Positions 13,903 through 25,924 of a stretch of 64,000 bases of DNA are shown piece after piece. Below the pieces are notes generated by a model that had not been told where the DNA came from, made no database searches, and saw only the letters and a list, made by a program, of their open reading frames with translations. The translations under genes and the position numbers were made by a program. Origin of the DNA: Colias croceus (Eukaryota > Arthropoda > Insecta > Lepidoptera > Pieridae); NCBI RefSeq assembly GCF_905220415.1, contig NC_059556.1:4166501-4230500 (forward strand), written 5' to 3'. The first letter of the stretch is position 1; the number at the start of each line of letters is the position of its first letter.

Positions 13903-16284
13903 CAAATTGTACGCAATTAACTTATCGTAATTGTTCGCGTTAACATAATCCTCAGTTATGGCTGTTGCTAACAATGGGGGGTAATTTTCGTGATTTCGCT
14001 ATTGAGATTGAGCACTAAAATCTTATTGCTCAAATGGATTTTCCAGACTGATCTTTAATTTTATTCTTGAGTCATTTCACCACATATACTATCGCCACTA
14101 GGTACATAGAAATTAACTTTGAAAAAAAAAGTCTATAGGTAATTGAAAATATGATGTTATTTTCAGAACTAATACTATAACAACTACCCATTTAGGTAGG
14201 TACCATATGCAAAAATTTGTGAGCAAAATTAAGTAGGTATGATACATAATGATAATATTATGGCATGTTATGCTCTATTATTATTGTTATTTTTTCCTCT
14301 TACCAATCAACCACGGTTTTTATTTAAATTTGAATTAAATTACATATTTAGTTACTTAAACAAAAAGTGAAGTATCCTATAAATATTAGAATTATACGAC
14401 TCTGTGCAACTCTCCGACAGCAGCAAAAGACTAACTCCTATGATATGAATCTTTAGTGCAAAATTATGTTTTGGATTAGTAATCCCTGTTTTATAGTAGT
14501 TAATAAACTTCAACATCTCCATTGAAGTGTAACGTATAAGTAAAACTACAATTTATTATACAATTTACCTTCATGCTAGTTAAGACTAGTGAAGGAATAA
14601 AAGATAAGTAATTTGTAAGTTGTAACTTATATAAGTCAAGTTCATGCTTAAATGGACTTCGAGAAGCTCTATTCAGCAAGATAGCTTTAAACATCTATAA
14701 TATTCTTGGACCGTTTATATTCTCTCTAGAACTCTAGGTGACTATTCATTTCGCCAACTTAGATCACTATCAACTAGGTATAGTTATTAGGTAATTCCAC
14801 CACTAACCGCCAGATAATAAGCAGCAGAACTCGTTATTCTTTATTAAAAGAGGAAAACCGATGAGTAACAGCAATTAGATACCTATGATACAGTTTGCAA
14901 CAAGCTTATATGTAGTTGGTTTAATGCTCTAAGTGTAACCACGATCAAACAGTGTATAAACTTTAACAAAGATGCATTTAATATTTATTTATATTCACAG
15001 CAGCAGATCAGCTATTTTCGGTTAAATAGAAATAGACTTAGCCTCGATCAATAACCTGGAGCGAAGTTGAGCACTAATTGTTTTATTCTTTTTCTCCCGA
15101 CAATAGGGGCGTGGTAATTAATATTGTATGCCCCTCGCTCTTATACATACAACACACTACACAGACAATTACGTGATTGCGGATTCAAATCGAGATTTAT
15201 ACATGAATCATATTCAAGTTATTATCAACGTACCTACGTAACGCTCTATCTAATTATCCTCAAATCGCAACATAATAAGAGTACCTATGTAAATTAAATA
15301 TTTCATTCAATAAGGCACTAGAGATTTCAGACATCTTTTCTGAAATCTGCAAAACATCTTTACATAAGTACAGTTGAAATTCTAGTGAATGAAACTCGAA
15401 ATAACCGTGACGTTATGTAGATCGATTCTTCATTCTTGTAATATGGGTATTGATGATGACACACTATTAGTTACCTACACTTTATTTCACTTCTTTAAAA
15501 TGTTTTATTTAAAATAGATTACCACCTACTAAAATCAGGTGATTTGCCTACAGTAAGCACTAAGCAGGCAACCTACATTTCCTAGTTATAAGAAGAAAAA
15601 AAAGAAAGAAACATTAACTTTTTTTTTATTGGAAATAACTAATAAGGAAGCGCTTGACCACAATCTCGCCTGATGTTAAGCTGAGATGTGGTCTAAGATG
15701 GAACGCGCTTCCCTAGAAGGTACCTGTTCACTCTACGCTTGAAGACCCCCATATTGTAGGTACTCGTCGAGGAACACAGACTCAGAACTGCAACTTAACT
15801 GGCTGTAACTTACCTATATGCTGGCCAAAACATATTCACTATTCATTTGTAAAACATATATAAAACAAAATAACTAATTATATTAAGTATCCACTACACT
15901 AAAGCAAATTATTAGATATATTATAGAAGAGTTTAGATGTATAGGAATCCAATGTACGAGCGAGGATATAGAGCGACTTTAAACCCTTATAAAACAGTAG
16001 AGCTCTCGACTCTAGCTCATAATTACCTACTCATAGCGACCTAAGCAAGTTCAAACATGTTCATTCTAAATCCCAACGACCTTGTTCAGAGCGTAGCGTT
16101 ATGAATCCACATCCACACTTAAAAGAGCCCATTAGTCAAACACTTACACGGAGATAACGAACGCATAGTACGTATACAACGTACGCCTTGACGCCCACAC
16201 GATACAATCATACAACAGAGAACATTAAAGTAGCGTAATGATTGACGAAAGCAGTTCCGAGGCGGTAATGAGCGGCTGATAATT
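13903..16284. other. Non-coding stretch upstream of capicua exon 1
   Basis: AT-rich with no convincing coding exon on either strand. Only the degenerate repeat at 15.6-15.8 kb was recognised. It is probably first-intron sequence of capicua if the 27-kb leader exon is real. Confidence 0.5.
15603..15780. repeat. Degenerate dispersed repeat
   Basis: The order GAAGCGCTTGACCACAATCT, a TGATGTTAAG segment, then CTACGCTTGAAGACCCCCAT and an ATTGTAGG tail resembles a repeat common in lepidopteran genomes, perhaps a LINE 3' remnant. That family attribution is from memory. No ORF. Confidence 0.4.
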
Positions 16285-16531
16285 AAACTCAAAAACTCAA
16301 ACTCAAACATTTATTTATTCAATTAGACTTCTTCGAGAAGCACTTTTGAAACGTCAATACATATTTTTAACATTTACCACCGATTCGGAAAGCAGTATCT
16401 ATGGAGAAGAATCGGCAAGAAACTCCATAGTTGCTCTTTTAAATCATTTCAGTATTACAATTTAATTTTACAAAATATGTAAGTAACTGTACGTATATAT
16501 CATAATATGCCAAAGAACTGTCCTGTGGTTT

Positions 16532-19360
16532 TTACGCGACAACCCTCCATGGGTTTTTATCTTCCATATATTCCTTAATGCTGTAATAGGCTCTCTGAAC
16601 TAATACGTTTTTTACATAATTTTTAAATTTAGCACTACTAAACTCTTTAATACTATGAGGAATTCTGTTGTAAAAAAGTATACCTTGGCCCATAAATGAA
16701 TTTTTAACTTTAGCTAACCGGTAAAATGGCATTTCAATTTTATTTCGGTTCCTTGTGCCATAACGGTGTCTATCTCCTACTCTTGTGTGTAAGTCTGCGT
16801 TTTTGTGTACATATAAAATATTATTAAATATATACTGTGATGGTACTGTGAGGATACCAGTATTCTTAAAGAGATCTCTTAGTGAGTCCCTAGCACGTAA
16901 ATTATATATAGAGCGTATGGCTCTTTTCTGTAATATAAATATAGTTTCTATATCTGCAGCCCTGCCCCATAGCAGAATTCCATAGGACATAATGCTATGA
17001 AAGTAGCTAAAATAAACCAATCTAGCCGTGTCTTCATCGGTGAGATGCCTTATTCTTCGAACTGCATATGCAGCTGAACTAAGCTTAGCAGCGGTGGTGG
17101 CAACATGGGCCCCCCATTGTAGCTTCTCATCTAGTGTCAAACCAAGAAAAACAGTAGAATCCACTGGGTATAATACCTCCCCGTTTAAAATAATATCCCT
17201 TTTCACCTTTTTTACATTTGGAAGGATAAATTCAACACAATTTGTTTTTTTTGCATTTAATAATAAATTATTAGCAGTGAACCATTTGGATATGCGTAAA
17301 AGAGCAGAGTTTACTTCGTCAACATTTGTGTCATGTCTATCCACATTAAATATTAATGAGGTATCATCTGCAAACAGTACTATTTCACACATATCCTGCA
17401 AATAATAAGGTAGGTCATTAATATATACTAAGAACAAAAACGGTCCTAAGATAGATCCCTGCGGAACACCCATGTTAATCGGCGCACCGCGAGATCTCTC
17501 TCCATTAACAACAACGGTTTGTACCCTGTTCTGAAGATATGAAGCTATGAGGTCCTGAGATAAACCTTTAATACCATAAAAATTTAGTTTCCGTAATAGA
17601 GTGGTATGTTCTACACAGTCAAAAGCCTTAGAAAGGTCGCAGAATATCCCCAAAGCATTCTTTGAATTTTCCCATGCTTTATATATATGTGACAAAAGAG
17701 CTATTCCAGCATCAGTGGTAGAGCGCCCCTTTGTGAAACCAAACTGTTTGGCGTGCAGTAAACCATTTGATACAAAATGACTACATAATTGGTTTAAAAT
17801 TAATTTCTCGAAGACTTTGCTCAAAGTTGGTAAAATGGAAATTGGCCTATAGTTATTACAGTCTTCTTGGTCACCACTTTTAAATAAAGGAATAACTTTA
17901 CTTAACTTTAATAAATCAGGGAATATACCACAGTCACAACATTGATTAAATATAAACGCTAAGTGGTTGGCAATGTTTTCTATAATATTATTTACTAGAT
18001 TTACAGACATTCCCCAGAGATCACATGTTTTTTTTAAGTTTAATGTTTTAAAAGTTTTAACAATTTCCTCTGCAGTCACATGTCGCAATTCAAATAATAC
18101 ATTACATTCAGCAACATGGTCCCTCAAGTAGGACTCCGCAAGCGCTGATGACGAATTTAATTTTTCGGTAATACTAGCAGGGACACTACTAAAAAAATCT
18201 TCAAAAGCAAGCGCAACATCAGCACTTTTGTCAATGACCCTACCAGCATTAACTAGTTTTATGGTACTATTTGATTGGCTTTTGCCCATTTCACCATTAA
18301 TAATTGCCCAAACCGTTTTAACTTTGTTATCAGAGTTGCGTATTTTATCTCTGACATACAAGCACTTGGCAGTGAAACAAACTTTTTTAAAAGTTTTTGA
18401 ATAATTTCTAACATAACTAAGAAATGCCAAGTCTTTGTTATATTGCTTCATGCCATATAACTCATATAAAACGTTCCTGCATCTGTGTATACTAGGTGTT
18501 GCCCATTGGCTAAATGGTAAATCCTTGGTAATACTTAAAGATTTAACTTTAAAGATTTTTTCAAACTCATTATGAATTAAATTAAAAAGATTTGTAAACA
18601 TTGCACAAGGATTAGTATGAAAGGATTGATCATTCAGGCCAGGCAATTTATTATTAATATTATCTCTAAATTTATGAATGCCTTTTTTAGTTATAGGCCT
18701 AACATTAATTCTTTTAAATGTAGGTATGCAATCCCATTCAAAAACTACTTTCTGGCCACAGTGATCCGAAGTCAGTGTATTGAGAATATTTTTTTCTAAA
18801 AAGTTACAATCACAGTAAACATTATCAATACAAGTTGCAGAACTTGGTGTAATTCGTGTGGGTTCATCAAAAAGTTTATGTAAATTAAATGATTGAAATA
18901 AATTAACTATTCGTGTTGCCATTTGTGTATGTGAAAGTAAATCAATATTAAAGTCTCCACATACTATAACCTTCTTTTCACTTCTGCTCAAACGCTTTAA
19001 TATTTCTTCCATGACTGTCTCAAACATATTATAGTCACTGGAAGGAGGCCTATAAACGCAAACAATAATGTAACGCTCAAGTTCAACACAGGACAGTTCA
19101 ATGGTGCGTTCTACAGAAAGGCTAACAATGTCAGTTCGTTCCTTGCATTTTAAACTATTGTGTACAAAAATAAGAGAACCTCCATGAATAGCGTTTGTCC
19201 TAAAGTATATACTTTTTAATTTATAATTATCAATATTTATTAACAACTGACATTGTTTAAGCCAATGTTCTGTTACACAAAATATTTTAATTCTATTATG
19301 ATTTAAAAATAATTCTATTTCTAATAATTTGCTAGCTAAGCCTTGAATATTTTGATGCAC
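16532..19360 (-). CDS. LINE ORF2: endonuclease-reverse transcriptase
   Basis: A single uninterrupted 942-residue ORF. The N-terminal third is an apurinic-type endonuclease: a QNIQGL start, TEHW, YRPPSS, the GDFNIDLL core and SDHCG. The reverse transcriptase follows with YRPISILPTLSKVFEK, KQFGFTKGRSTTDAG, CDLSKAFDCVEH, GVPQGSILGPFLF and the catalytic FADD near residue 660. Together these nick target DNA and prime reverse transcription from it (family knowledge). ORF1 ends 35 bp upstream on the same strand. The open frame and intact catalytic motifs suggest a young insertion. No RNase H domain was recognised after the RT. Confidence 0.93.
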   Translation of the reverse strand: MHQNIQGLASKLLEIELFLNHNRIKIFCVTEHWLKQCQLLINIDNYKLKSIYFRTNAIHGGSLIFVHNSLKCKERTDIVSLSVERTIELSCVELERYIIVCVYRPPSSDYNMFETVMEEILKRLSRSEKKVIVCGDFNIDLLSHTQMATRIVNLFQSFNLHKLFDEPTRITPSSATCIDNVYCDCNFLEKNILNTLTSDHCGQKVVFEWDCIPTFKRINVRPITKKGIHKFRDNINNKLPGLNDQSFHTNPCAMFTNLFNLIHNEFEKIFKVKSLSITKDLPFSQWATPSIHRCRNVLYELYGMKQYNKDLAFLSYVRNYSKTFKKVCFTAKCLYVRDKIRNSDNKVKTVWAIINGEMGKSQSNSTIKLVNAGRVIDKSADVALAFEDFFSSVPASITEKLNSSSALAESYLRDHVAECNVLFELRHVTAEEIVKTFKTLNLKKTCDLWGMSVNLVNNIIENIANHLAFIFNQCCDCGIFPDLLKLSKVIPLFKSGDQEDCNNYRPISILPTLSKVFEKLILNQLCSHFVSNGLLHAKQFGFTKGRSTTDAGIALLSHIYKAWENSKNALGIFCDLSKAFDCVEHTTLLRKLNFYGIKGLSQDLIASYLQNRVQTVVVNGERSRGAPINMGVPQGSILGPFLFLVYINDLPYYLQDMCEIVLFADDTSLIFNVDRHDTNVDEVNSALLRISKWFTANNLLLNAKKTNCVEFILPNVKKVKRDIILNGEVLYPVDSTVFLGLTLDEKLQWGAHVATTAAKLSSAAYAVRRIRHLTDEDTARLVYFSYFHSIMSYGILLWGRAADIETIFILQKRAIRSIYNLRARDSLRDLFKNTGILTVPSQYIFNNILYVHKNADLHTRVGDRHRYGTRNRNKIEMPFYRLAKVKNSFMGQGILFYNRIPHSIKEFSSAKFKNYVKNVLVQRAYYSIKEYMEDKNPWRVVA

Positions 19361-19395
19361 AATAGAAAAAGACTGCTTAGCTGTTGTCTTATAAA

Positions 19396-20334
19396 CTAGT
19401 TTAAATCTAGCTTAGGGCTAGATTGTCTGTCAACACTTAACCTAGGTTGATGTATATAATTACTACTACATAAAATTATAGTAGATCCAGGGTCTGATAC
19501 TAAACATGTACCAGACTGGTTAATAATTTTATATGCTATTAACATAGCAAGTTCTCTCTTATATCTAAATGGCAGATACACTGTATTCTTTGTCAAACAA
19601 AAAGATTTTGTACAAGAATTTATGTCAAAATATATAAATGCATCACTATGATGATTTGTTAAATTATATAATTTCAAGTTAATATTATAGATAAATTTAT
19701 ATTGATTTTGTGTCAAACCAGGCAAATATGGTAAAGTACACAACATAAATTTGCATTTTGTCTCACTACTAATTTTTAACATTTTTTTAAATCCTATATC
19801 AATGTCATGATTTTTTAATTTAAAACTATCTCCATATAATATAATAACAATACTATTTTCATTAAAAGTAAAATTATCTAATGAATTCATGATATATGTA
19901 AATGAACTATTAGGAGTACAAAAATTAGTTACTTTATGCCCCAAATTGTTAAGCAAAGCGCCAAATCCCTGACCAATATTGTCTGACAACACAATAATTT
20001 CCTGCGTGGAAAGATGTTTCGTTTTAGTAGATGGAATTGTTGCCGTTGATTGAATACTATGTATATCAGTGCAGTCAATTGGCTTATGGGGCGACTGTTG
20101 CTTATTGTCACTTATGGAACACTTACATACATAGTTATTGGTTAGAGACTCGAAACGATCCATATTTTCATTACTTAACTTAATTAGGTAATCTGCCTCT
20201 TTTATGTGTTCATTAATTTGTAACTGGGCAGCAGAATATTGTTGGTTGAGGTCATTAATTATGTGATGTGCGATAATAGGCTGCTGGCCATTGATTAACC
20301 TAATTTTTACAATTCGAAGTCCGAATAGCATCAA
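19396..20334 (-). CDS. LINE ORF1 with a degenerate SGNH/esterase-like region
   Basis: 312 residues. The first 100 are polar with a possible coiled coil (around NDLNQQYSAAQLQINEHIKE). Residues from about 115 resemble the SGNH-hydrolase-like domain reported in CR1-group ORF1 proteins: EIIVLSDNIGQGFGALL at the position of block I, VIILYGDS further on, and a FIYFDINSC strand. Where active enzymes have GDS in block I this protein reads SDN, so the nucleophilic serine seems to be missing. No PHD or CCHC finger is seen. Its role is presumably RNA binding or particle formation for the LINE. The fold assignment is tentative and needs a profile search. Confidence 0.6.
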   Translation of the reverse strand: MMLFGLRIVKIRLINGQQPIIAHHIINDLNQQYSAAQLQINEHIKEADYLIKLSNENMDRFESLTNNYVCKCSISDNKQQSPHKPIDCTDIHSIQSTATIPSTKTKHLSTQEIIVLSDNIGQGFGALLNNLGHKVTNFCTPNSSFTYIMNSLDNFTFNENSIVIILYGDSFKLKNHDIDIGFKKMLKISSETKCKFMLCTLPYLPGLTQNQYKFIYNINLKLYNLTNHHSDAFIYFDINSCTKSFCLTKNTVYLPFRYKRELAMLIAYKIINQSGTCLVSDPGSTIILCSSNYIHQPRLSVDRQSSPKLDLN

Positions 20335-20370
20335 TATAATATTATCGACCTACTACCGACATCTTCATTC

Positions 20371-22503
20371 TTCAATATCTATTCATTGAGATAATATTAA
20401 TATGGAGCAGACACCACGAACAAAATCTGTGCGCCAAGCGCGGCGGCGCGGGGCGCGCGAATGACGGCTAGACAGTCATAGATTATGCGATGTCACTGAC
20501 TCACCGCTATAGAGGCGACACTTTGTTTCATTCTGTCTATTTTATTGGGTGCCACTCCTTACATGCACGTTGACTTGAAATTTTCTTTGTACTTACTTAA
20601 TATTTATTTTAGGTATAAACTGACTTTACTACGCGGGGCTAACAATATCTGGCATATAATATAGGATGATGTAAATAGTGACGTCATATGGAATAATTTA
20701 ATTTTTTTCGTGTTTTAGGTTCAGTCAGGGCTATGGGAAGTTTTATTCCTTACAAATTGAGCCTTTTTTAGAAAAAAAATAATTTTTCCCTTTCTTCACG
20801 GCCCAGACATGGAAACCTTGAATAGAAAAAATATTAATTACTTATCTCTGAACTAGCGGTCCGCCCCGGCTTCGCCCGTGGCACATATTTCGCAATAAAA
20901 AGTAGCCTATGTTCTTTCTCAGGGTCTTAAGATTGTCTGTGCCAAAGGAGAATGCCCATGAAAGTATGGACCACAGTACAGTGTTGCGTCAATGCCAGAG
21001 TGGTTTTGGAGGGTTCTTCGATATTCAAAAGATTTTCACCAATTGATTTTTTTGTGATAAAAACAGGGGTTTTCAAGATATTGAGAAAAATGTGAAATAA
21101 CCTCAAAATTTAAATAACCCCGATTTAGTTAGGTTTATGTGTGATTTAGGTAACATTTTATCGTCCAAAGGTTATTTTTCGATTAACATATTTAATCTAT
21201 GCGTAGAGCTTATGCTTTCAGACAAAGTCTATCTGTTCATCGGCTAGTGTAGGTAGGCACCAGAAATCTTCCGGGACGGATTTCAAGAAAACCTAAATAC
21301 ATATATACTTAAAAAATGCCAATTGAGTTTTTATTCGGTTTACATGTTGTTGTTGTTGTTGTTGTTTGAATCATTTTTTCACTACATATTCGAAGAAAGA
21401 AACAAATAAGAAATAACTGGTTACCTACCAAGCTATGTCATAATAATATTTTTTTTTATATATACATATTTATATTATTTTACTTCACTATCTTTGTTAA
21501 AACAACCTACAGTGTATAAACAATACCTGAAAGAGTGATTTTATGTTAATTGATTTTTTTTGTAATTCAATGAAAACAATAATCGATATTAATACATTTA
21601 GGCTATTTACCATAATAAATGTAATAAGTTACCGCTTGGTTACCGTGATAACCGGTAATGGACACTAAATCTATAATAACGGATCTAAACAATTACATGT
21701 CTTATTAGATTTTACAAAACATTCCCTGTTCAAAATATATTTTCCGATGGTAAGAAGGCCTCTAAATTGCCGAGATTTTTTTTAATAGTATTGTTGTCTT
21801 GATGCATGAGAAAAACCAGTACCAAAAATGGGCATTCTCCTTTCATCAAAATCGGTCCAGTAGTTTATGAGCCTATTAATTACAATCAAACAAACAAACA
21901 AAGTTTTCCTCTTTATAATATTAGTGCAGATAAATAAATAATAATTCAATTATACGTTCAAGTCAGTAGCTTATACAATATCAATTAAAAACTTGATTAA
22001 AATCAATTAACAAAAAAAAATTGGTGATTGAGTAATTGATTTTCATATTTCACCTTTTTTCAATTAACAACCAGTCTATGCTTTTCTAAATATGTAAAAT
22101 TATTATTTTATACTATAAAAATATACGCCAGCAAATATTACTAACAACACTTATTTCATGCCCAATGTCATATCTTAAATTTTTAATCTATGACAAAATG
22201 TCGCCCGCCAAAAATTTTGCTCTAACTAAGTTTTAAAAATTATTATCTAGTTACTTACTGATGAAAAGTTATTCCTTTGCACTTTTCCGTATTCTTTGTA
22301 TTATTTGTGCAATATCGTAACACACACGTAGGCATATTTGATGCGTTTCACTTTAAAACAAATAAAAAATGAGCGTGACGTTCGCGCCAATGAGCGAGCA
22401 AGCGACTGAGTGCAGTTACGCCACATGACGTATGTTGAGTGGAACATAAGTGATGTAGGCGGTATCGTCTCCATATTAATATTATCTCAATGTATCTATT
22501 CCA
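20371..22503. repeat. Inverted pair of about 30 bp flanking 2.1 kb
   Basis: The stretch ATTGAGATAATATTAATATG at 20.38-20.40 kb recurs as reverse complement at 22.47-22.49 kb (CATATTAATATTATCTCAAT), with further imperfect matches on both sides. The left copy is in the 5' leader of the LINE. The region between holds a Helitron-like repeat and no ORF. Confidence 0.6.
20853..21931 (-). mobile_element. Non-autonomous Helitron-like repeat
   Basis: Read on the minus strand it begins TCTGCACTAATATTATAAAG, continues with AGGAAAACTTTGTTTGTTTG, and ends CGGGGCGGACCGCTAG. Lepidopteran Helitron-like (Lep1-type) repeats share this layout: no inverted termini and a CTAG-type 3' end. A short inverted pair (GGAGAATGCCCAT) lies inside. 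No Rep/helicase coding remains. Confidence 0.6.
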
Positions 22504-23416
22504 TTTTTTTTTTCTTCATAGGAATAGATAAGTATCTGATTGTCTCATAGCACACATTTTGTAATCAAGAAAAACCCATTCCAAATTGGATCGGTGTTAT
22601 TCTCTTTTTTGTACTATAGATGTGGTCAATCAATTGTTTAATGACGACCACAGTAGCTGGTGAACTATAGTTTGTGGTATGATATCACGGTCCTATAATG
22701 TGACTAACTAATAGTTAGATATATCTATTAAAAATATACCTATATCTACTCTAACGAAGGCCACATATCGCATAATTACTGTTATATTAAGCGTAGGTGC
22801 ATTTCGAATACTGACCATCAACTTTATCAATAAAACCCTATCCAATAACATTTACATTCACAATTGAATGTAAGATCAAACAACCATTACGTGACCGCGT
22901 TTTTCATAAATGATGATTCACAATGTCTGCTGGTTACGTGCAACTAATAAAAAGAGGACCTAAAATAGTCTGAGGTTATACGAAGCAATCTATATGACCC
23001 TACATCTTTCAAAATCCAGTCTTTTGAAAGAATATCCGCGTACTGTTTGTTTATTTACCTAATATGTTCCATTCCCTCAATGGCATGGCATCCATGGCAG
23101 AGTTCAGCACGAGATAAGGAATAATTTAAAATGCCCTTTAGTTATTCTAAAATCTTTGATATATTGTATTGTTAGCCTGTTGTGTCCCAATGCTGGGCAC
23201 AAAATTAAAAATCTTTTTTGGGTGACTCTACTCGATTTATCTCTAAAGAGGATAAATTAGCACTTACACGTCTTTTTCTACACATTTTGCTGGTCTACTT
23301 TGAAGAATTATACATTAATTTGTTCGCAGTTTTGTCACTGATTCCACAAGAGAAGAAATTAACACTACAAAAAGGGAAAGAGCCAAATCAAATCTGATAA
23401 ATTTTAATTTAGGAAG

Positions 23417-23453
<37 letters not shown>

Positions 23454-25010
23454 TACCTAACATTACATTAACTTTTAAAACACTCCTAGTACGCCGCACC
23501 TAGCATCGGAATTCTTGGTTTCGTCATGACTAACGATATTATTTTTTACGATATGGAGCCTATTTAAATTAAAATTTAAAATACATAAAACAAAATACGT
23601 TTACTAGATCGAGGTTATTATCCAAATTTCTATGAAAGTTTCAAGTAGACCCTATGATTCCTCATTTCAATTTCATATTAAACAAGACTGCATTCTTGCG
23701 TTCCTTAACCTTGTAACCTTACTAACTTTTTGCTATAAATACGGCTAATTGGAAGAATGATGGATAAGGAAAGGAAGTACCTATCCAGGCCACTATTTCA
23801 AAAATCCTCTTAAAAGGTTGCATTTTTGCGTCTATTTCAAATGGTATGGTAGTTAGCCAGTTATCTATACCTAGTAAAAAAAATATAGGTACTATTTACT
23901 TTTCTTGAAAGATCAATTTTCAATAGAGTCATTGTTCTAGGAAATCTCAATTAACATATTTTATGGTAATCTACTTATCATTAATTATAATCATAATTTT
24001 ACGTTTATCATAGTGTATTCAATATTATACCTAACACATGTGTCGCAAAATATAGAAAACAGATAAAAGGAATTTTTTTTTAATCTCAAGACCAATCTCT
24101 TCATTTGATATATTTACACATGTTAATCACAATATTAGGGGTTGCTGTTACATGTGCAAATTTTTAAGAGAATATATTGTACATTATTAAGGACATGAAT
24201 TAATATTTAGGAGGTAGGTAGGTAACCATATTTGTGTTGGCTTTAAAAAAATTCATAGCGTAAAATTCATACCAGTTGATCAAGTGTAAATAAATAAATA
24301 AACAATAATTACTTAATACTTTATCAGATAAAAAAAAATGTCTACTGACTATGAAAGGCAGTCTCCCTTCATAGTCAGTAGACATTTTTTTTTTAGTACA
24401 AAGGTGTACAGCGAGGTATCTCCGGAAAAATTCCAATCCGTTTACTAATGCAACGTAAAATCGAAAATAAGTCATCAACCTTAAAACCTAGCCCCACGTT
24501 ATAGAAACGTTAATAAATCACTCGAGACGTGTAAAAAAAAGAATCTCGCCAAGGCTGGAAAACAATGATGCATATTTCCGTTCAAGCTTAGCAGTAACTT
24601 AAAAGCAAGGAGCGTAATCCTTACAACTTTCTCCCAGATGGTTGGCGCGTCTGGTATACAGCCCTTTCACACAAAACGACAAAAAATGTTCTGTCTTCGT
24701 CCTAAAAAACTTGAAGCGAATTCTTTACGGCACGAAACAATTTCCTGTCCGCGCTTTAGCTGTACATAAATTATGTGCACACTGATGCACATATACCGTG
24801 AAAGAATTAAACACAATATATACATTGAATTTGGATTTGATTTCGATGTTACATCTACTTACATAATATATTTTGTTTAAAAATCCAATACATTTACATT
24901 TTATTTACTAATACAATATATTTTATTATTTACTAATTTATGGCCCATAAATTCGTCAATAAGAAAGCAACCCTAATTTAAAGTCATTTTTTAATATCAT
25001 TTTTATATTC
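22504..25010. other. Non-coding AT-rich stretch
   Basis: No gene recognised. It contains a (TA)n tract at 23424-23450 and a perfect 25-bp hairpin at 24331-24392, listed separately. The rest is unassigned. Confidence 0.5.
24331..24392. repeat. Perfect 25-bp-stem hairpin
   Basis: The arm at 24331-24355 (A-run, then TGTCTACTGACTATGAA) is exactly reverse-complementary to 24368-24392, with a 12-base loop. It has no coding context; it may be a miniature inverted repeat or a small-RNA precursor. Confidence 0.85.
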
Positions 25011-25012
25011 AA

Positions 25013-25253
25013 CTAGCTTTCCACCCGCAGCTTCGCCCGCGCAGTCAAAGAAAAACCCGCATAGTTCCCGTTCCCGTGGGATTGCCGGGATAAAACCTAT
25101 TTGCCGGGGTAAAAAGTAGCCTATGTCCTTTCTCGGGTATCAAAATATCTCTATACCAAATTTCATGCAAATTGCTTCAGTAGTTAAGGCGTGATTGAGT
25201 AACAGACAGACAGACAGACAGAGTTACTTTCGCATTTATAATATTAGTATGGA
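25013..25253 (-). mobile_element. Helitron-like (Lep1-type) repeat copy
   Basis: The minus-strand order is TCCATACTAATATTATAAAT, a (TCTG)n tract, GAGATATTTTGATACCCGAG, AGGACATAGGCTAC, and a GCTAG end. It is almost the same sequence as the copies at 25925, 34979, 39987, 50688 and 59542. Confidence 0.7.
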
Positions 25254-25678
25254 TTTTGATAAGCTTATACATATTATAATAAAACATATCTGTAATCTTA
25301 GAATATCCTGCACTACAAAAAAAAATTCTAAAAGAAATAAAAATATTTTTTTAAGATTTTATATTAAATCTCATGTGACACCAAACCTAACTTTCAATAG
25401 AACTGCCTAGAACACTTATTTTGACCATTCGATTTGTGAATATACCTTGAATTCTAATTTCATTTTTTACACATAGTGCAAGATTTTTTAATTTTCTATA
25501 AAAGAAAAATTATGGTTCACCTAATAGGTCCAGTTCCCACTGCTTGATTGTGTAGGAATCATTTTTTTTTTGACCAAATTATTTTAAATCAAGTAACTAC
25601 AAAAGTAATGCTACAGATATTCACTCAGTGAATTAACAATAACTATGTTGCTTATAAACAATCAGCTGAAAGTGTATA

Positions 25679-25870
25679 CAGGGTGTAATCGTTAAGTGTG
25701 CACACTGCACAGGCGATTTTTGCCTAACTATTACAGATAACAAAAAACTTTAAACTGATATCAAAAGTACATAACCTAATGAGTAAAATGGCCAATGTTA
25801 CATTAAACCCTCCCATACATTTGATTTCCCATACATTTTGTGGGTACTGTGCACACTTACAACTACCCTG
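25679..25870. mobile_element. MITE with CAGGGT inverted ends, TATA target duplication
   Basis: The left end CAGGGTGTAATCGTTAAG and the inverted right end CAGGGTAGTTGTAAGTGTG pair imperfectly, sharing TAAGTGTGCACA inside. TATA flanks both sides (25675-25678, 25871-25874). Non-coding. Confidence 0.7.
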
Positions 25871-25924
25871 TATAGTTATAAAGTTTTGTAATGGCCATTT
25901 TATTTTAAAACTGGCAACCATCAA

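Larger units (their letters stand above)
16285..20400 (-). mobile_element. Full-length CR1-like LINE retrotransposon
   Basis: Minus-strand element with ORF1 (19396-20334) and ORF2 (16532-19360), a 3' UTR, and a 3' end (16285-16308) made of GAGTTT-type hexamers rather than poly(A), a feature of CR1/L2-group elements. The same 3' end recurs as a short copy at 32517-32664 and, more diverged, near 59.34-59.49 kb. The 5' boundary is uncertain (about 20.4 kb) and I found no clear target duplication. The clade name (CR1, Zenon-like) is inference from the tail and the ORF1 type. Confidence 0.8.
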
